A stretch of DNA of 64,000 nucleotides from Sulfuricella denitrificans (GCA_002632355.1 NSJJ01000006.1:119269-183268), one strand, 5' to 3'; positions 55,127 through 63,513 are shown, numbered from the stretch's first letter. Numbers and translations are program-made. Notes: generated by a model not told the origin, from the letters alone.

Positions 55127-55777
55127 ATGTTTTTAGAAGGAAAAGAATTCAAATCAGTCTGGAACGCCGCTCACCTTTGGGCTGGCTACGATCCAGAATT
55201 AACGGACCCCAATGCCTTGCCAAATGAGGTCCGCGACTACATTCACTGGTTCATCGTGGGGCATTTCAGGGGTGAGTTACCGCTAAGAAGAAAATGGCTC
55301 CTCATCGATTGTAGTGATGAATCCCTTTTCAACGGTCTTTTGAGCATAACCACCTGGGTAAAACTCAGAAGATGCCTCTCCAAAAACGCATTCGATAAAA
55401 CTTTTCTCGACTCCCTGCGAATTGCCAGGGGTGAATTGATTCGATGGTGCCACAAAGAATTTAGAGCACCTCCTCCATTCTGGTTACCAGAAGCTATTAA
55501 CGGGGAGTCGTCAAAGAATAATGATGGCAATGAGGACACCAGCTGGTACGACACTTTTCCAGAAAGGGATAAGCAGCGAATCACCATGCTGGAAATTGCC
55601 AGACAACTTTGGGAACAGAATCAAACCCTGAGCTATCACGACATCTACGATCATGACGCAATGGCCAAGTATGGCTATACGAGCAAATTTTCCTTTGAAG
55701 TATTCAAAAAATGGGCGAGTCGCTTCGCACCAGAAGCCGCAAAAGCTCCGGGGCGGCGGCCCCAGAGTAAAAATTAA
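55127..55777 (+). CDS. Accessory protein of unknown function
   Basis: I do not recognise this 216-residue product. It is rich in aromatic residues (SVWNAAHLWAGYDPEL, IHWFIVGHF, KFSFEVFKKWASRF), lacks membrane or signal segments and ends in a basic tail (PGRRPQSKN). LWAGYDP resembles openings of small proteins often found on integrated plasmids and ICEs next to replication genes, but no function is known to me. It begins one base after the hepT stop yet may be a separate cargo gene. AT content is higher than in the chromosomal genes to the left. Confidence 0.6.
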   Translation: MFLEGKEFKSVWNAAHLWAGYDPELTDPNALPNEVRDYIHWFIVGHFRGELPLRRKWLLIDCSDESLFNGLLSITTWVKLRRCLSKNAFDKTFLDSLRIARGELIRWCHKEFRAPPPFWLPEAINGESSKNNDGNEDTSWYDTFPERDKQRITMLEIARQLWEQNQTLSYHDIYDHDAMAKYGYTSKFSFEVFKKWASRFAPEAAKAPGRRPQSKN

Positions 55778-55913
55778 CCAAGCAATTTCAAAACGTTAAA
55801 TTGAGATAATTACCACAGAAAAATTAGAATAATTTTCCGGGCAATATCTCTTTTTCCACTCCGCCCACCCCCTCAAGCTGTAGCCACCTTGTTCAACCAA
55901 TGGAGGCTACAAA

Positions 55914-55950
55914 ATGCAACCGCAACTTCTCACCACCAAAGACGCAGCCG
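55914..55950 (+). pseudogene. Truncated gene start (excisionase-like), cut by IS3 remnant
   Basis: A textbook start is present: GGAGG at 55902-55906 and ATG at 55914, followed by MQPQLLTTKDAA. This opening is common in AlpA/Xis-type helix-turn-helix proteins of integrated elements. After about twelve codons the sequence turns into the IS3 remnant and the frame soon stops. The interrupted gene could also have been the 5' end of the replication gene. Confidence 0.45.
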
Positions 55951-56175
55951 TTTCGCATCCGGCACACTCATGCCGCCAAACTTGGCCCGCCATGTGTAGA
56001 AAGATACATCGCTGAAGCCGTGTTGCCGGCAAAGCTCCTTGACCGGCACGCCTGCCTCAGCCTGCTTCAGAAACCCAATGATCTGCTCTTCTGTAAACCG
56101 CTTCTTCAAGTCCATTCTCCTTTGAAAACGGACTTTACTAAATTTTAAATGGCACTGTTTAGTGGGGGCAGGTCA
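55951..56175 (-). mobile_element. Truncated IS3-family element (orfA end only)
   Basis: On the minus strand, a TGACCTGCCCCCACT terminus at 56175 is followed by a leader and, from 56115, an orfA reading frame: KKRFTEEQIIGFLKQAEAG, ELCRQHGFSDVSFYTWRAKFGGM. The frame breaks off after DAKRLR, where related proteins continue into a leucine zipper, and runs into foreign sequence to stop at 55930. orfB and the other terminus are gone. The breakpoint near 55951 suggests an IS-mediated deletion that also removed flanking gene parts. Confidence 0.8.
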
Positions 56176-56189
56176 CGGCAGCCGAAGAA

Positions 56190-57824
56190 GTGCTTCTCAA
56201 CCTTGAATACGATGATCCAGAAACACACCTCTGGCGAAATGAAATATTTTCATATTTCCCGCCCCGATTTGCTCAACGGCTCGCACGAGAATATGAAGAG
56301 AAACTCGTATTCGATGGTGAACAAGCGGCAAACCTTTACCTGCTGGATCACCGAGAGCGCATCCGCAAAGGGTGGATTCCAATCAACGCCAATGAATACG
56401 AACTGGAACAACTCGCCAAGAAATTTTCCTATGAAATGCGCAGGCTTGTCATGCCGATATCAGACGATGCAGAAGCAGCCATTTTTCTTTGGAATCTGGC
56501 CTATTCCTATGGGATCACCCCGCCCTCCCCAGATGACCCGAACATCACCATTCGTGGCGCAATAAAGCGGCTCTGTGATGATGAATGGTGGTTACGCCAA
56601 CTCCGCAAAACACAGTCCCGCCGCCTGGAAAAAGAAGCCATTGGTTTGGGCATGGTTCACAGCCATGCTGCCCCCTATGTCAGCGACGAAACCCTGCAAC
56701 GCCATACCGCCCAGAAAAAACGTAACCGGCGAATCCTGTCAAAAATGGTACTTATCAACGAAGAAAACCAAGCATTTCTCATGAAAGACATTGCCGACAA
56801 AGGCGTATCCAATCCGGTCAACCGGCGCAACGAACTCATGGCCCGGCTCAGTGGATTCGAAAAAATTGCAGACAGCCTCGGCCATGTCGCTGCATTCCTG
56901 ACCATTACCTGTCCCTCGCGCATGCACGCCAGGCTATCGAAAAGCGGTGATGCCAATCCAAAATACGACGGCACCTCACCAAAGGAAGCGCAAGACTACC
57001 TGACCAATCTCTGGTCAAAAATCCGCGCCAAGCTGAAACGCGATGACATTCAAATCTATGGATTCAGAGTAGCCGAGCCGCACCAGGACGGCACTCCTCA
57101 CTGGCACTTGCTGGTATTCATGGCACCCGAATCTATTGAACCGCTGAGACAAGTTTTCCGGCAATACGCATTGCAGGAAGACGCCGACGAAGCGGGCGCG
57201 CGTCAGCGCAGATTCACATGGCAGGATATCGATAAGGAAAAAGGCAGCGCTGTCGGCTACATCGCCAAATATATCTCAAAAAACATCGACGCTTACGGCA
57301 TCAATGAGGATGAAACCGGGCTGGAAGCGAAAGGCGTAGCGGAGCGAGTCAACGCCTGGGCATCCACCTGGGGCATACGCCAATTCCAGCAATTCGGCGG
57401 CGTTTCAGTCGGCCTGTGGCGTGAACTGCGCCGCGCCAATGGTGAAACTCCGGAAGGCGTGCTTAAACAAGCCCTGGAAGCGGCAGACGAAGGAGATTGG
57501 TCGCAGTTCTTGCAAGTTCTGGGCGGACCCGCGCCTAAGCGCAAGGATGTACCGATTCAGCTAGCCAAGGAAGAACAACACGAAACCGGGAAGTACGGCG
57601 ACCCCATGGGGAAAAAGATCATCGGCGTCAAAACAGAAGAATTCACCCTGAAAACCCGCATCCATACCTGGCGCATTCTGCTGATATCGTCAAATGGCGT
57701 TCACGTAGTCATTGACACAACCATCGAGGCGGCACAGCAAGAAGCGCCCGCACCGCGCGCACCCGCAGGGGCGCACGGAGCGGACGCATTCGCGGCGAAG
57801 CCGCCCTTGGAGTTCTGTCAATAA
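56190..57824 (+). CDS. P2 gpA-like rolling-circle replication endonuclease, 5' end lost
   Basis: The 544-residue frame belongs to the phage GPA replication proteins. GTPHWHLLVFM is the HUH metal motif, and VGYIAKYISKN holds the paired tyrosines (YxxxY) that nick and join DNA. The C-terminal region is Lys/Glu and Ala/Pro rich. The present start is GTG 56190, but the coding sense continues upstream to the IS3 terminus at 56175, so the true N-terminus was probably removed. Catalytic residues remain, so residual function is possible. It points to a P2-like satellite or ICE as the origin of this island. Confidence 0.82.
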   Translation: MLLNLEYDDPETHLWRNEIFSYFPPRFAQRLAREYEEKLVFDGEQAANLYLLDHRERIRKGWIPINANEYELEQLAKKFSYEMRRLVMPISDDAEAAIFLWNLAYSYGITPPSPDDPNITIRGAIKRLCDDEWWLRQLRKTQSRRLEKEAIGLGMVHSHAAPYVSDETLQRHTAQKKRNRRILSKMVLINEENQAFLMKDIADKGVSNPVNRRNELMARLSGFEKIADSLGHVAAFLTITCPSRMHARLSKSGDANPKYDGTSPKEAQDYLTNLWSKIRAKLKRDDIQIYGFRVAEPHQDGTPHWHLLVFMAPESIEPLRQVFRQYALQEDADEAGARQRRFTWQDIDKEKGSAVGYIAKYISKNIDAYGINEDETGLEAKGVAERVNAWASTWGIRQFQQFGGVSVGLWRELRRANGETPEGVLKQALEAADEGDWSQFLQVLGGPAPKRKDVPIQLAKEEQHETGKYGDPMGKKIIGVKTEEFTLKTRIHTWRILLISSNGVHVVIDTTIEAAQQEAPAPRAPAGAHGADAFAAKPPLEFCQ

Positions 57825-57954
57825 CTGTACGGGTGAGACATGGATACCAACAACGCTACAGGTATGCTCACGTGTATGTATACTCATGCCTATGTAATTC
57901 TAAAGCACGGAAATATTGACAAGGCGCGTGTGCCATTAGGAAAAAACACTTACG

Positions 57955-59235
57955 ATGAAAACGGTTTCTTTTGCCCTTATTGGCGACATTCATTACCCCG
58001 AGCACAAATTGGCCACTTCTTCAGTTGATATCAAAGATAAGGGAATCAGCTCAGGGATCGTCTCAAGAATCGCGCCCAATAAGCTGAAAAAGGTCTCAGA
58101 CGAAATAACCCGGCAATTGACGAAAAACAACTCGATTCGTGCTGTACTTTTGTGTGGAGATCTCACGTCAAAGGGAAACATCGAAGGTTATAGGGAATGC
58201 CTGCAGTATCTTCGATCGGTACTAAATCTGTCGAACAAGGAATTTTGGCAGGACAAACATCTGCACGTAGTTCCAGGAAACCATGACATCAGTCGCCATT
58301 CAATTACTGCTGGGACTGACATCTTTAAAAAGTTTGAGGGCATACGGCAAGCGTGGCTTGACATCGATCGAACAGAGATGCAACCAGATCGCGTACGGGT
58401 TTCTGATATTGAGGATCCCGAAAAAAGCAAGACGAGAATTTTCTCTGTAAACAGCTGTGTTGGATGCGGAGAGCAGCGTTATTTACCAGAAAGCATACGT
58501 TCAGAACTACAAGCGCTATTAGAGAGCTATTCCGCGAGCAGCGGAGCAGATACGGCCTTTGATTTGGTTGGGGAACAACTTGATACCCCCGTGATTGACG
58601 AAGAGCACATTAGCGATATCAGTGAATCCATTCGCGAGTTGCAGAAGTTGAGCGATATTCCCGTCTTACTTGCTCACCATGGGCTTTTGCCACAAATAAT
58701 TCCACGGCTCCAAATATATTCTGAGCTCCTAAATTGTGGCACGGTACGGTTTGCCCTAACCAGCCTTGGAAGGTCAATAATTTATTGCCATGGCCATGTC
58801 CACGCGGATCCGGTCGAAATCATTAGTCAACCGCAGCATGGACCCGGAAAAATTATTATCATTTCTGCCCCGCTCCTGATAGATGGTTTCAACGTAATAA
58901 ACCTTATTTTTAGTGAAGATGGCGTGGCGTTAGGATGCGAGGTCGTACCAATCCGTTTGGAACATGGCTGTATCGTCGAGAAGGACGCCATACGCATTCC
59001 GCTGCTGACCCAGCGGCATATCATGCCTACCAAAAGCATACTACGCGACGCATTTGATGCAACGAACAGCACTGCACAACGCTTTAAGCAGATATCGGAG
59101 TCCCTAAGTTCCCAAGGCTCTGACGAAAGGCTTATTTCAAACGCGTTGCTAGAACTCGAATGGATGGGGCTCGTTGAAATAGATAACCGGGGAGAAATTC
59201 CTATACATTGGCAAATTAGGAGAATCGCACCGTGA
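57955..59235 (+). CDS. Calcineurin-like metallophosphoesterase of candidate defence operon
   Basis: The 426-residue protein has every metallophosphoesterase motif: D11 and H13 in GDIHYPEH, D69 in LCGDLTS, N109-H110 in PGNHDIS, an AHHG histidine and H281/H283 in CHGHVHAD. Residues 340-426 look like a small helical, winged-helix type tail. Relatives act as nucleases (Mre11/SbcD), nucleotide phosphodiesterases or protein phosphatases; I cannot choose. TTGACA lies at 57916-57921 but its -10 is poor. The stop overlaps the next gene's GTG start by 4 nt. The sequence is more AT rich than the chromosome to the left, as is the whole operon. Confidence 0.82.
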   Translation: MKTVSFALIGDIHYPEHKLATSSVDIKDKGISSGIVSRIAPNKLKKVSDEITRQLTKNNSIRAVLLCGDLTSKGNIEGYRECLQYLRSVLNLSNKEFWQDKHLHVVPGNHDISRHSITAGTDIFKKFEGIRQAWLDIDRTEMQPDRVRVSDIEDPEKSKTRIFSVNSCVGCGEQRYLPESIRSELQALLESYSASSGADTAFDLVGEQLDTPVIDEEHISDISESIRELQKLSDIPVLLAHHGLLPQIIPRLQIYSELLNCGTVRFALTSLGRSIIYCHGHVHADPVEIISQPQHGPGKIIIISAPLLIDGFNVINLIFSEDGVALGCEVVPIRLEHGCIVEKDAIRIPLLTQRHIMPTKSILRDAFDATNSTAQRFKQISESLSSQGSDERLISNALLELEWMGLVEIDNRGEIPIHWQIRRIAP

Positions 59236-61169
59236 GAAGCCAATCACCGTTTTCGCTTAATCGGTTCGAGTATGAGTCTCGTCACCTCTACTATTTGCAG
59301 AAGGAACTATTCGAACGGCTAGAGGATCCCAAACCGATCTATTTGGTCGGTTCAAGGGGGACGGGCAAGACGACGCTATTAAAGGCCTTGAATTGGGAGG
59401 AAAGGCGGGACAACCGATCACTTCAAGATCAAATCGCGACAGATCCTTTCGCGAAGAAATACATTGGCGTTTATCTGAAGCTTCCGGAAATTCAGTTCGA
59501 TGTTCTTCGACGCTGGCTTTATGGTCGTGAGGATGAATATGCTGTTATTTTCTCATTCTTTCTCGATCTGATTTGGCTAGAAGAATTGATTGATGCCATT
59601 TCTGAACTCATAGTAAATGACATCTTTGACATCTCTGCAGATATCGAACAGGCACGTGTTAAAGACATTACAGATGAGTTCGTGTATACATTGGGCGCAG
59701 ATGGTAGACGGCCATCGACACTAAAGGATCTGTCAAGGCGCATACGAAATGCCAGGGAAACGATCGAGATACTGGGCCGCCAGAAGCCGGAGCCAACGGA
59801 CGTAATTGAAAAATTTAGGATCGTTGGGCAAGTGGGCGAGTTCGGCCGTAGGCTTGGGGAGCTGCTTCAGGAACTTTGTGTTACTCATGATAGTGACAAA
59901 AATTCATATAAACAGTGGCACTTCAAGATTTGCATGGACGAAGGAGAATGCCTAGATTCTTTTCAGCAACGCATTATTAATACAATGTTGCGTGTATCTA
60001 GGGCGCCAGTATTCTTGGTCGTATCCTACGTGAGCATGCCATCGGATCTTTCAACGACACTAGTTAACAACTTTACGCTGCAAAGTGCCGACCGTGAGCT
60101 AATTCCGCTGGACAGCCTCTCTGAGAAAGACTTTCTTGAATTGGCTGAGGGAGTTGCAACGATTAGATCGCAAGCGATATCGGGCGATAATAATGCCGTC
60201 TTCAGGACTAGGATCACACTTGGCGAGTTAGACATAAACCAACTGCTTCAACAGATACTGTCTAGTTCGGTTTCACCAACAGCAAAAAAATTGCTTGAGA
60301 CTGGAAAAGCTCTAGCTGAGAATCCATTCTTTCTGAGTAAGGCAGACAAGACCCACAGAACTAGCTTGCCGATATACGAAGCGTACTTGATTGAAAAGTT
60401 AAATCTTGAGGCACCGTCGCCGACAAGCGAACATTGGGAGCGGAGGAAAGATACTAGCGCAGGATTCAGAAAGAAGTTCGTCGCATCATATCTGTCAATC
60501 TGCGCAGACATTGAAACAGAAGTACGGTATGCGTCTGCTGACATGGTCTTACAGATGAGCGACATGTGTATACGCGACTTTCTTCACCAGCTTGATGCTA
60601 TATATGAATGCGCCGATTGGGAACTTCCCAAGTTTCTATCAACACAGGTTCCGATGGAGGTTCAGAATAAAGCCATAAAAATAGCGAGCGAAAAGAAATA
60701 TCGCTCTATACCGAAATCTGGCGTAAGTGAACCTAGCGCAGTCGGCGCAATTATAGATGGCCTTGCCCGGTTAACGGCAATTATCCAGAGTCGGTCTAGT
60801 GATGGTAGTCATTTGAGATCCACAGAAAGAGGAATTTTTTTGATTTCAAATGAGAGTCTTCTGTCTTTAGAAAATGAAAAATCCATATTGCAGACGATAA
60901 AAGATGCCGCTGAGGCCGGGTTCCTGAGAATTGACGCCCAGGACAAGAACGAATTACGCTTCCGCGTCCATACGTCCCTTGCAGCCAGATATGGATTTTC
61001 GTATCGTGGCGCCTACTATCCTCTTTCACTTGAGTGGCGAGACTTGAACGAGTTAATGCGATCCGAAAGCGAGGCAGAAACCAAGAAAGCAGTCAATGTT
61101 ATTGCTGGCCGCTTAGATAGAAGCATGCCTGAAAATCTGTCGCTATTTGATGAAATTAATGATGAATAA
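59232..61169 (+). CDS. ORC/AAA-type P-loop ATPase of candidate defence operon
   Basis: The 645-residue protein starts with a short N-terminal strand region and Walker A GSRGTGKTT (residues 40-48). Walker B is hydrophobic-KICMDEGE with D236 and E237, and LVVSYVS is a sensor-1-like strand. Long helices and a probable winged-helix C-terminus follow. This layout fits ORC/Cdc6-like or STAND-type NTPases, which often act as sensors or loaders in bacterial defence systems. It begins with GTG, sharing GTGA with the stop of the phosphoesterase gene, and overlaps the next gene by about 20 nt. I do not know a characterised close relative. Confidence 0.75.
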   Translation: MRSQSPFSLNRFEYESRHLYYLQKELFERLEDPKPIYLVGSRGTGKTTLLKALNWEERRDNRSLQDQIATDPFAKKYIGVYLKLPEIQFDVLRRWLYGREDEYAVIFSFFLDLIWLEELIDAISELIVNDIFDISADIEQARVKDITDEFVYTLGADGRRPSTLKDLSRRIRNARETIEILGRQKPEPTDVIEKFRIVGQVGEFGRRLGELLQELCVTHDSDKNSYKQWHFKICMDEGECLDSFQQRIINTMLRVSRAPVFLVVSYVSMPSDLSTTLVNNFTLQSADRELIPLDSLSEKDFLELAEGVATIRSQAISGDNNAVFRTRITLGELDINQLLQQILSSSVSPTAKKLLETGKALAENPFFLSKADKTHRTSLPIYEAYLIEKLNLEAPSPTSEHWERRKDTSAGFRKKFVASYLSICADIETEVRYASADMVLQMSDMCIRDFLHQLDAIYECADWELPKFLSTQVPMEVQNKAIKIASEKKYRSIPKSGVSEPSAVGAIIDGLARLTAIIQSRSSDGSHLRSTERGIFLISNESLLSLENEKSILQTIKDAAEAGFLRIDAQDKNELRFRVHTSLAARYGFSYRGAYYPLSLEWRDLNELMRSESEAETKKAVNVIAGRLDRSMPENLSLFDEINDE

Positions 61170-62211
61170 ATACGCCGTAACCACGTTTAGCGATGGCGCA
61201 CTGAGTGGTGAATCACTTAAGTCTAATTCAGCCGACGCTCTTCTAGAGGAGAGCTATGATCTTGCGATTTTCGTTTCAAGTTGGGAAGAACGATGTCTCT
61301 GTTTCCCAACATCAGCCGCCTGGACTGCGAAGTCCACAATTCTGATCCTGTTTACGGATCGAGACAGCGCTGGCGCACGCGACAAGCATGACGAAATCTT
61401 GAAAGAGCACGTTAAAGGTCACTCTCAGAACGTGATAATAGTCTCTGGTAGATCAATAGATATTGATCTGGTATGGGAAAGTCTTTTCGATCATATCTTG
61501 AGAATATATGGGGAGACGAAACGCCCGCTAAGGATCCTGCTTGACTCTTCAACATGTCCGCGGTACTACGTCCTGGCGATTGTAGGCGCATGCATCGCGG
61601 AAGGAATTTCAGGAAATATTTCCGTGACCTATGCGGAAGGTTCCTATCCGTGCCAGACAGAGGGGAGACACGGTGCGGAAGAAATAAAGCTGACAGATGG
61701 TCACTGGAAGGCCGTATCTGTTCCTTATTTCGAGGGGTCCTACTCCCCTGGAAAAAACAGATTCTATCTAATTTCCGTCGGCTTCGAGGGCTGGAAGACA
61801 CTTAGGGTGGTTTCGAGAGCCGACCCCGACAGAGTTTCCGTTCTATTCCCAGACCCCGGCTTCAAACCAGAGTATGCGGCGAGAACCAGAAGGGATAATG
61901 AAGATTTGGTCAAGCAATTCCGCATCCCTGGTGAGCAAATTATTTCAACCGCCGCGGGTGACGCGATTGACGCATGGCGCGCATTAACAGATGCCTCTCT
62001 TGAGCGAGAAGATAGCGAGAATGCATATTTCCTATGTTGTGGCTCCAAACCGCACTCATTGGCCCTTGGCCTGCGCGCAATGGCATTAAGCTACCCGGCC
62101 GTTCTATATAACCTTCCCCAAGGGCACAGCGCAGTTCCTGTTGTTTCAAATGGTGTCTTTTGGCGATATGACCTTAAGAGCTCGACAGTTCCTTATCAGG
62201 AAGAAAGCTGA
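61150..62211 (+). CDS. Unknown protein with two similar Rossmann-like halves, in candidate defence operon
   Basis: I do not recognise this product of about 353 residues. Its two halves look alike. DLAIFVSSWEERCLCF, ILILFTDRDSAGARDK and RILLDSSTCPRYYVLAIVG in the first half correspond in order to RFYLISVGFEGWKTL, VSVLFPDPGFKPEYAART and YFLCCGSKPHSLALGLRAM in the second. Each has a hydrophobic strand, an acidic loop with basic helix, and a Ser/Gly-Thr/Lys turn before a helix, as in Rossmann-like ligand-binding folds (compare the GGTK turn of CARF-like domains). A sensor of nucleotide ligands or an effector subunit is possible. Start codons TTG 61147, ATG 61150 and ATG 61162 are all possible; none has a clear binding site. 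Confidence 0.65.
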   Translation: MKLMMNKYAVTTFSDGALSGESLKSNSADALLEESYDLAIFVSSWEERCLCFPTSAAWTAKSTILILFTDRDSAGARDKHDEILKEHVKGHSQNVIIVSGRSIDIDLVWESLFDHILRIYGETKRPLRILLDSSTCPRYYVLAIVGACIAEGISGNISVTYAEGSYPCQTEGRHGAEEIKLTDGHWKAVSVPYFEGSYSPGKNRFYLISVGFEGWKTLRVVSRADPDRVSVLFPDPGFKPEYAARTRRDNEDLVKQFRIPGEQIISTAAGDAIDAWRALTDASLEREDSENAYFLCCGSKPHSLALGLRAMALSYPAVLYNLPQGHSAVPVVSNGVFWRYDLKSSTVPYQEES

Positions 62212-62213
62212 GA

Positions 62214-63026
62214 ATGGAAACGAGTTCTCAACACCTTCCTTTTCTCAAATGGGTAGGCGGCAAGCGGTGGCTGACCACTACATATGCGAGTTTATTGCCT
62301 AGCAGCTATAAGAAATACTATGAGGTGTTCTTGGGAAGTGGGGCAGTATTCTTTTCAATGCGCCCTCAGCAAGCCACACTCTCTGACATTAATGAGGAAT
62401 TGATCGAATGCTATTCAGTCCTGCAGAATGAATGGCAAGAAGTGGTTGACCAGTTGCGGGGTCATCACCTTAAACATTCGAAGGATCACTACTATAAGGT
62501 TCGGGATTCAAAGCCCAGCAGCCTAGTAAAGCGCGCGGCTCGGTTCATTTACCTGAACCGCACGTGTTGGAATGGACTATACAGGGTAAATCTTAGAGGA
62601 GAATTTAACGTACCAATTGGAACGAGAGAGAATGTACTGTTGCATACAGATAATTTTGAAGAGTTATCATTGCTACTAAGAAATACCGAGTTACTTGCAG
62701 CGGATTTTGAAGCGGTGATCGATCGGGCAAACGCCGGGGACTTTATTTTTGCGGATCCACCCTATACGGTACGACACAATTTCAATGGGTTCGTTAAATA
62801 TAACGAAAAGATATTTCACTGGGACGATCAAATTAGGTTAAGAGATTGTCTTGTGCGTGCGAGCAAACGTGGTTGCCTTGTTTTTTTGACAAATGCAAAC
62901 CATCAGTCAGTTATTGAGCTCTACCAGAACGATTTTGAACTTGTTTCACTGGAAAGAAACAGCGGCATCGCAGCGAATAGCAGGAACCGGGGGATGTATG
63001 AAGAGTTGGTTGTAAGAAACTTCTAG
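62214..63026 (+). CDS. Dam-type (D12 class) DNA adenine methyltransferase of candidate defence operon
   Basis: The 270-residue protein has the D12-class order: motif X KWVGGKRWL (residues 12-20), motif I FLGSGAVFF (39-47), a target-recognition region around 90-160, and motif IV DPPY at 181-184. It should transfer a methyl group from SAM to the N6 of adenine; GATC is the usual target of close relatives but is not certain here. It starts two bases after the stop of the unknown gene. All catalytic motifs are intact. No restriction endonuclease of known type is encoded beside it, so it may protect host DNA from an activity provided by the three upstream genes. Confidence 0.88.
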   Translation: METSSQHLPFLKWVGGKRWLTTTYASLLPSSYKKYYEVFLGSGAVFFSMRPQQATLSDINEELIECYSVLQNEWQEVVDQLRGHHLKHSKDHYYKVRDSKPSSLVKRAARFIYLNRTCWNGLYRVNLRGEFNVPIGTRENVLLHTDNFEELSLLLRNTELLAADFEAVIDRANAGDFIFADPPYTVRHNFNGFVKYNEKIFHWDDQIRLRDCLVRASKRGCLVFLTNANHQSVIELYQNDFELVSLERNSGIAANSRNRGMYEELVVRNF

Positions 63027-63064
63027 TTAAGTAGCCATCGTTGAGGGCGCTATAATCGGCGACG

Positions 63065-63110
63065 GTGGTCAGTTGGCATGGCTACTAGTGGTCAGTTGGC
63101 ATGGCTACTA
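63065..63110 (+). repeat. Tandem 23-bp direct repeat
   Basis: GTGGTCAGTTGGCATGGCTACTA occurs twice without spacing (63065-63087 and 63088-63110); it is identical in both copies. It lies 38 nt after the methylase gene. With two copies and no spacers it is not a CRISPR array. It may be a transposon-end repeat or a regulator site. The rest of this 220-nt gap holds only the terminator below and the IS leader. Confidence 0.8.
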
Positions 63111-63134
63111 TAGGTCTACTAGATCAAAAATGAA

Positions 63135-63166
63135 AAGGGCCTACATTTCTGTAGGCCCTTATTTTA
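63135..63166 (+). terminator. Intrinsic terminator after the four-gene operon
   Basis: AAGGGCCTACA (63135-63145) and TGTAGGCCCTT (63150-63160) form a perfect 11-bp stem with a TTTC loop, followed by ATTTTAT. It is strong and well placed to end transcription of the operon or of reads from the IS side. Confidence 0.85.
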
Positions 63167-63246
63167 TCTGGCTCCCGGTAATCCCCCCGGAAATTAACGG
63201 CAGTTAGAAGTAGAATTTTCTCCAAAGCAACCCGAGGAAGTTTTAC

Positions 63247-63513
63247 ATGAAGACATCACGCTTTTCAGACAGTCAGATCATTGCCGTACTCAAGCAGGCT
63301 GAGGGCGGTAGGCCGGTGCCAGAACTCTGCCGTGAGCATGGCATCAGCTCGGCCACGTTCTACAAGTGGCGCAGCAAGTTTGGGGGCATGGACGCCTCCC
63401 TGATGGCGCGGCTCAAGGAACTCGAAGACGAGAACCGGCGGCTCAAGAAGATGTATGCCGAGGAACGGCTCAAGGCCGAGATCGTGCAGGAGGCCCTGCA
63501 AAAAAAGTGGTGA
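63247..63513 (+). CDS. IS3-family transposase OrfA
   Basis: The 88-residue protein has the helix-turn-helix [40 protein letters not shown], then a leucine zipper ([20 protein letters not shown]). It is the DNA-binding subunit and supplies the N-terminus of the fused OrfAB transposase. GAGGAAG precedes the ATG. The stop lies just after the CAA-AAA-AAG slippery site, where a -1 shift leads into OrfB. Confidence 0.92.
   Translation: MKTSRFSDSQIIAVLKQAEGGRPVPELCREHGISSATFYKWRSKFGGMDASLMARLKELEDENRRLKKMYAEERLKAEIVQEALQKKW

Noticed and set aside
57840..58028. Small frame of 62 codons before the phosphoesterase gene
   Set aside because: It overlaps the real gene out of frame and has no binding site or motif.
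59232..61169. Assignment of the ATPase to a specific named defence system
   Set aside because: Walker motifs and general layout do not suffice; naming would require profile searches.
63065..63110. CRISPR-like repeats
   Set aside because: Only two copies in direct contact without spacer and no cas genes nearby.
63026..63240. Right attachment site (copy of the tRNA-Arg 3' end)
   Set aside because: No stretch resembling TCGGGCGCGCCA was seen here or elsewhere right of the tRNA.
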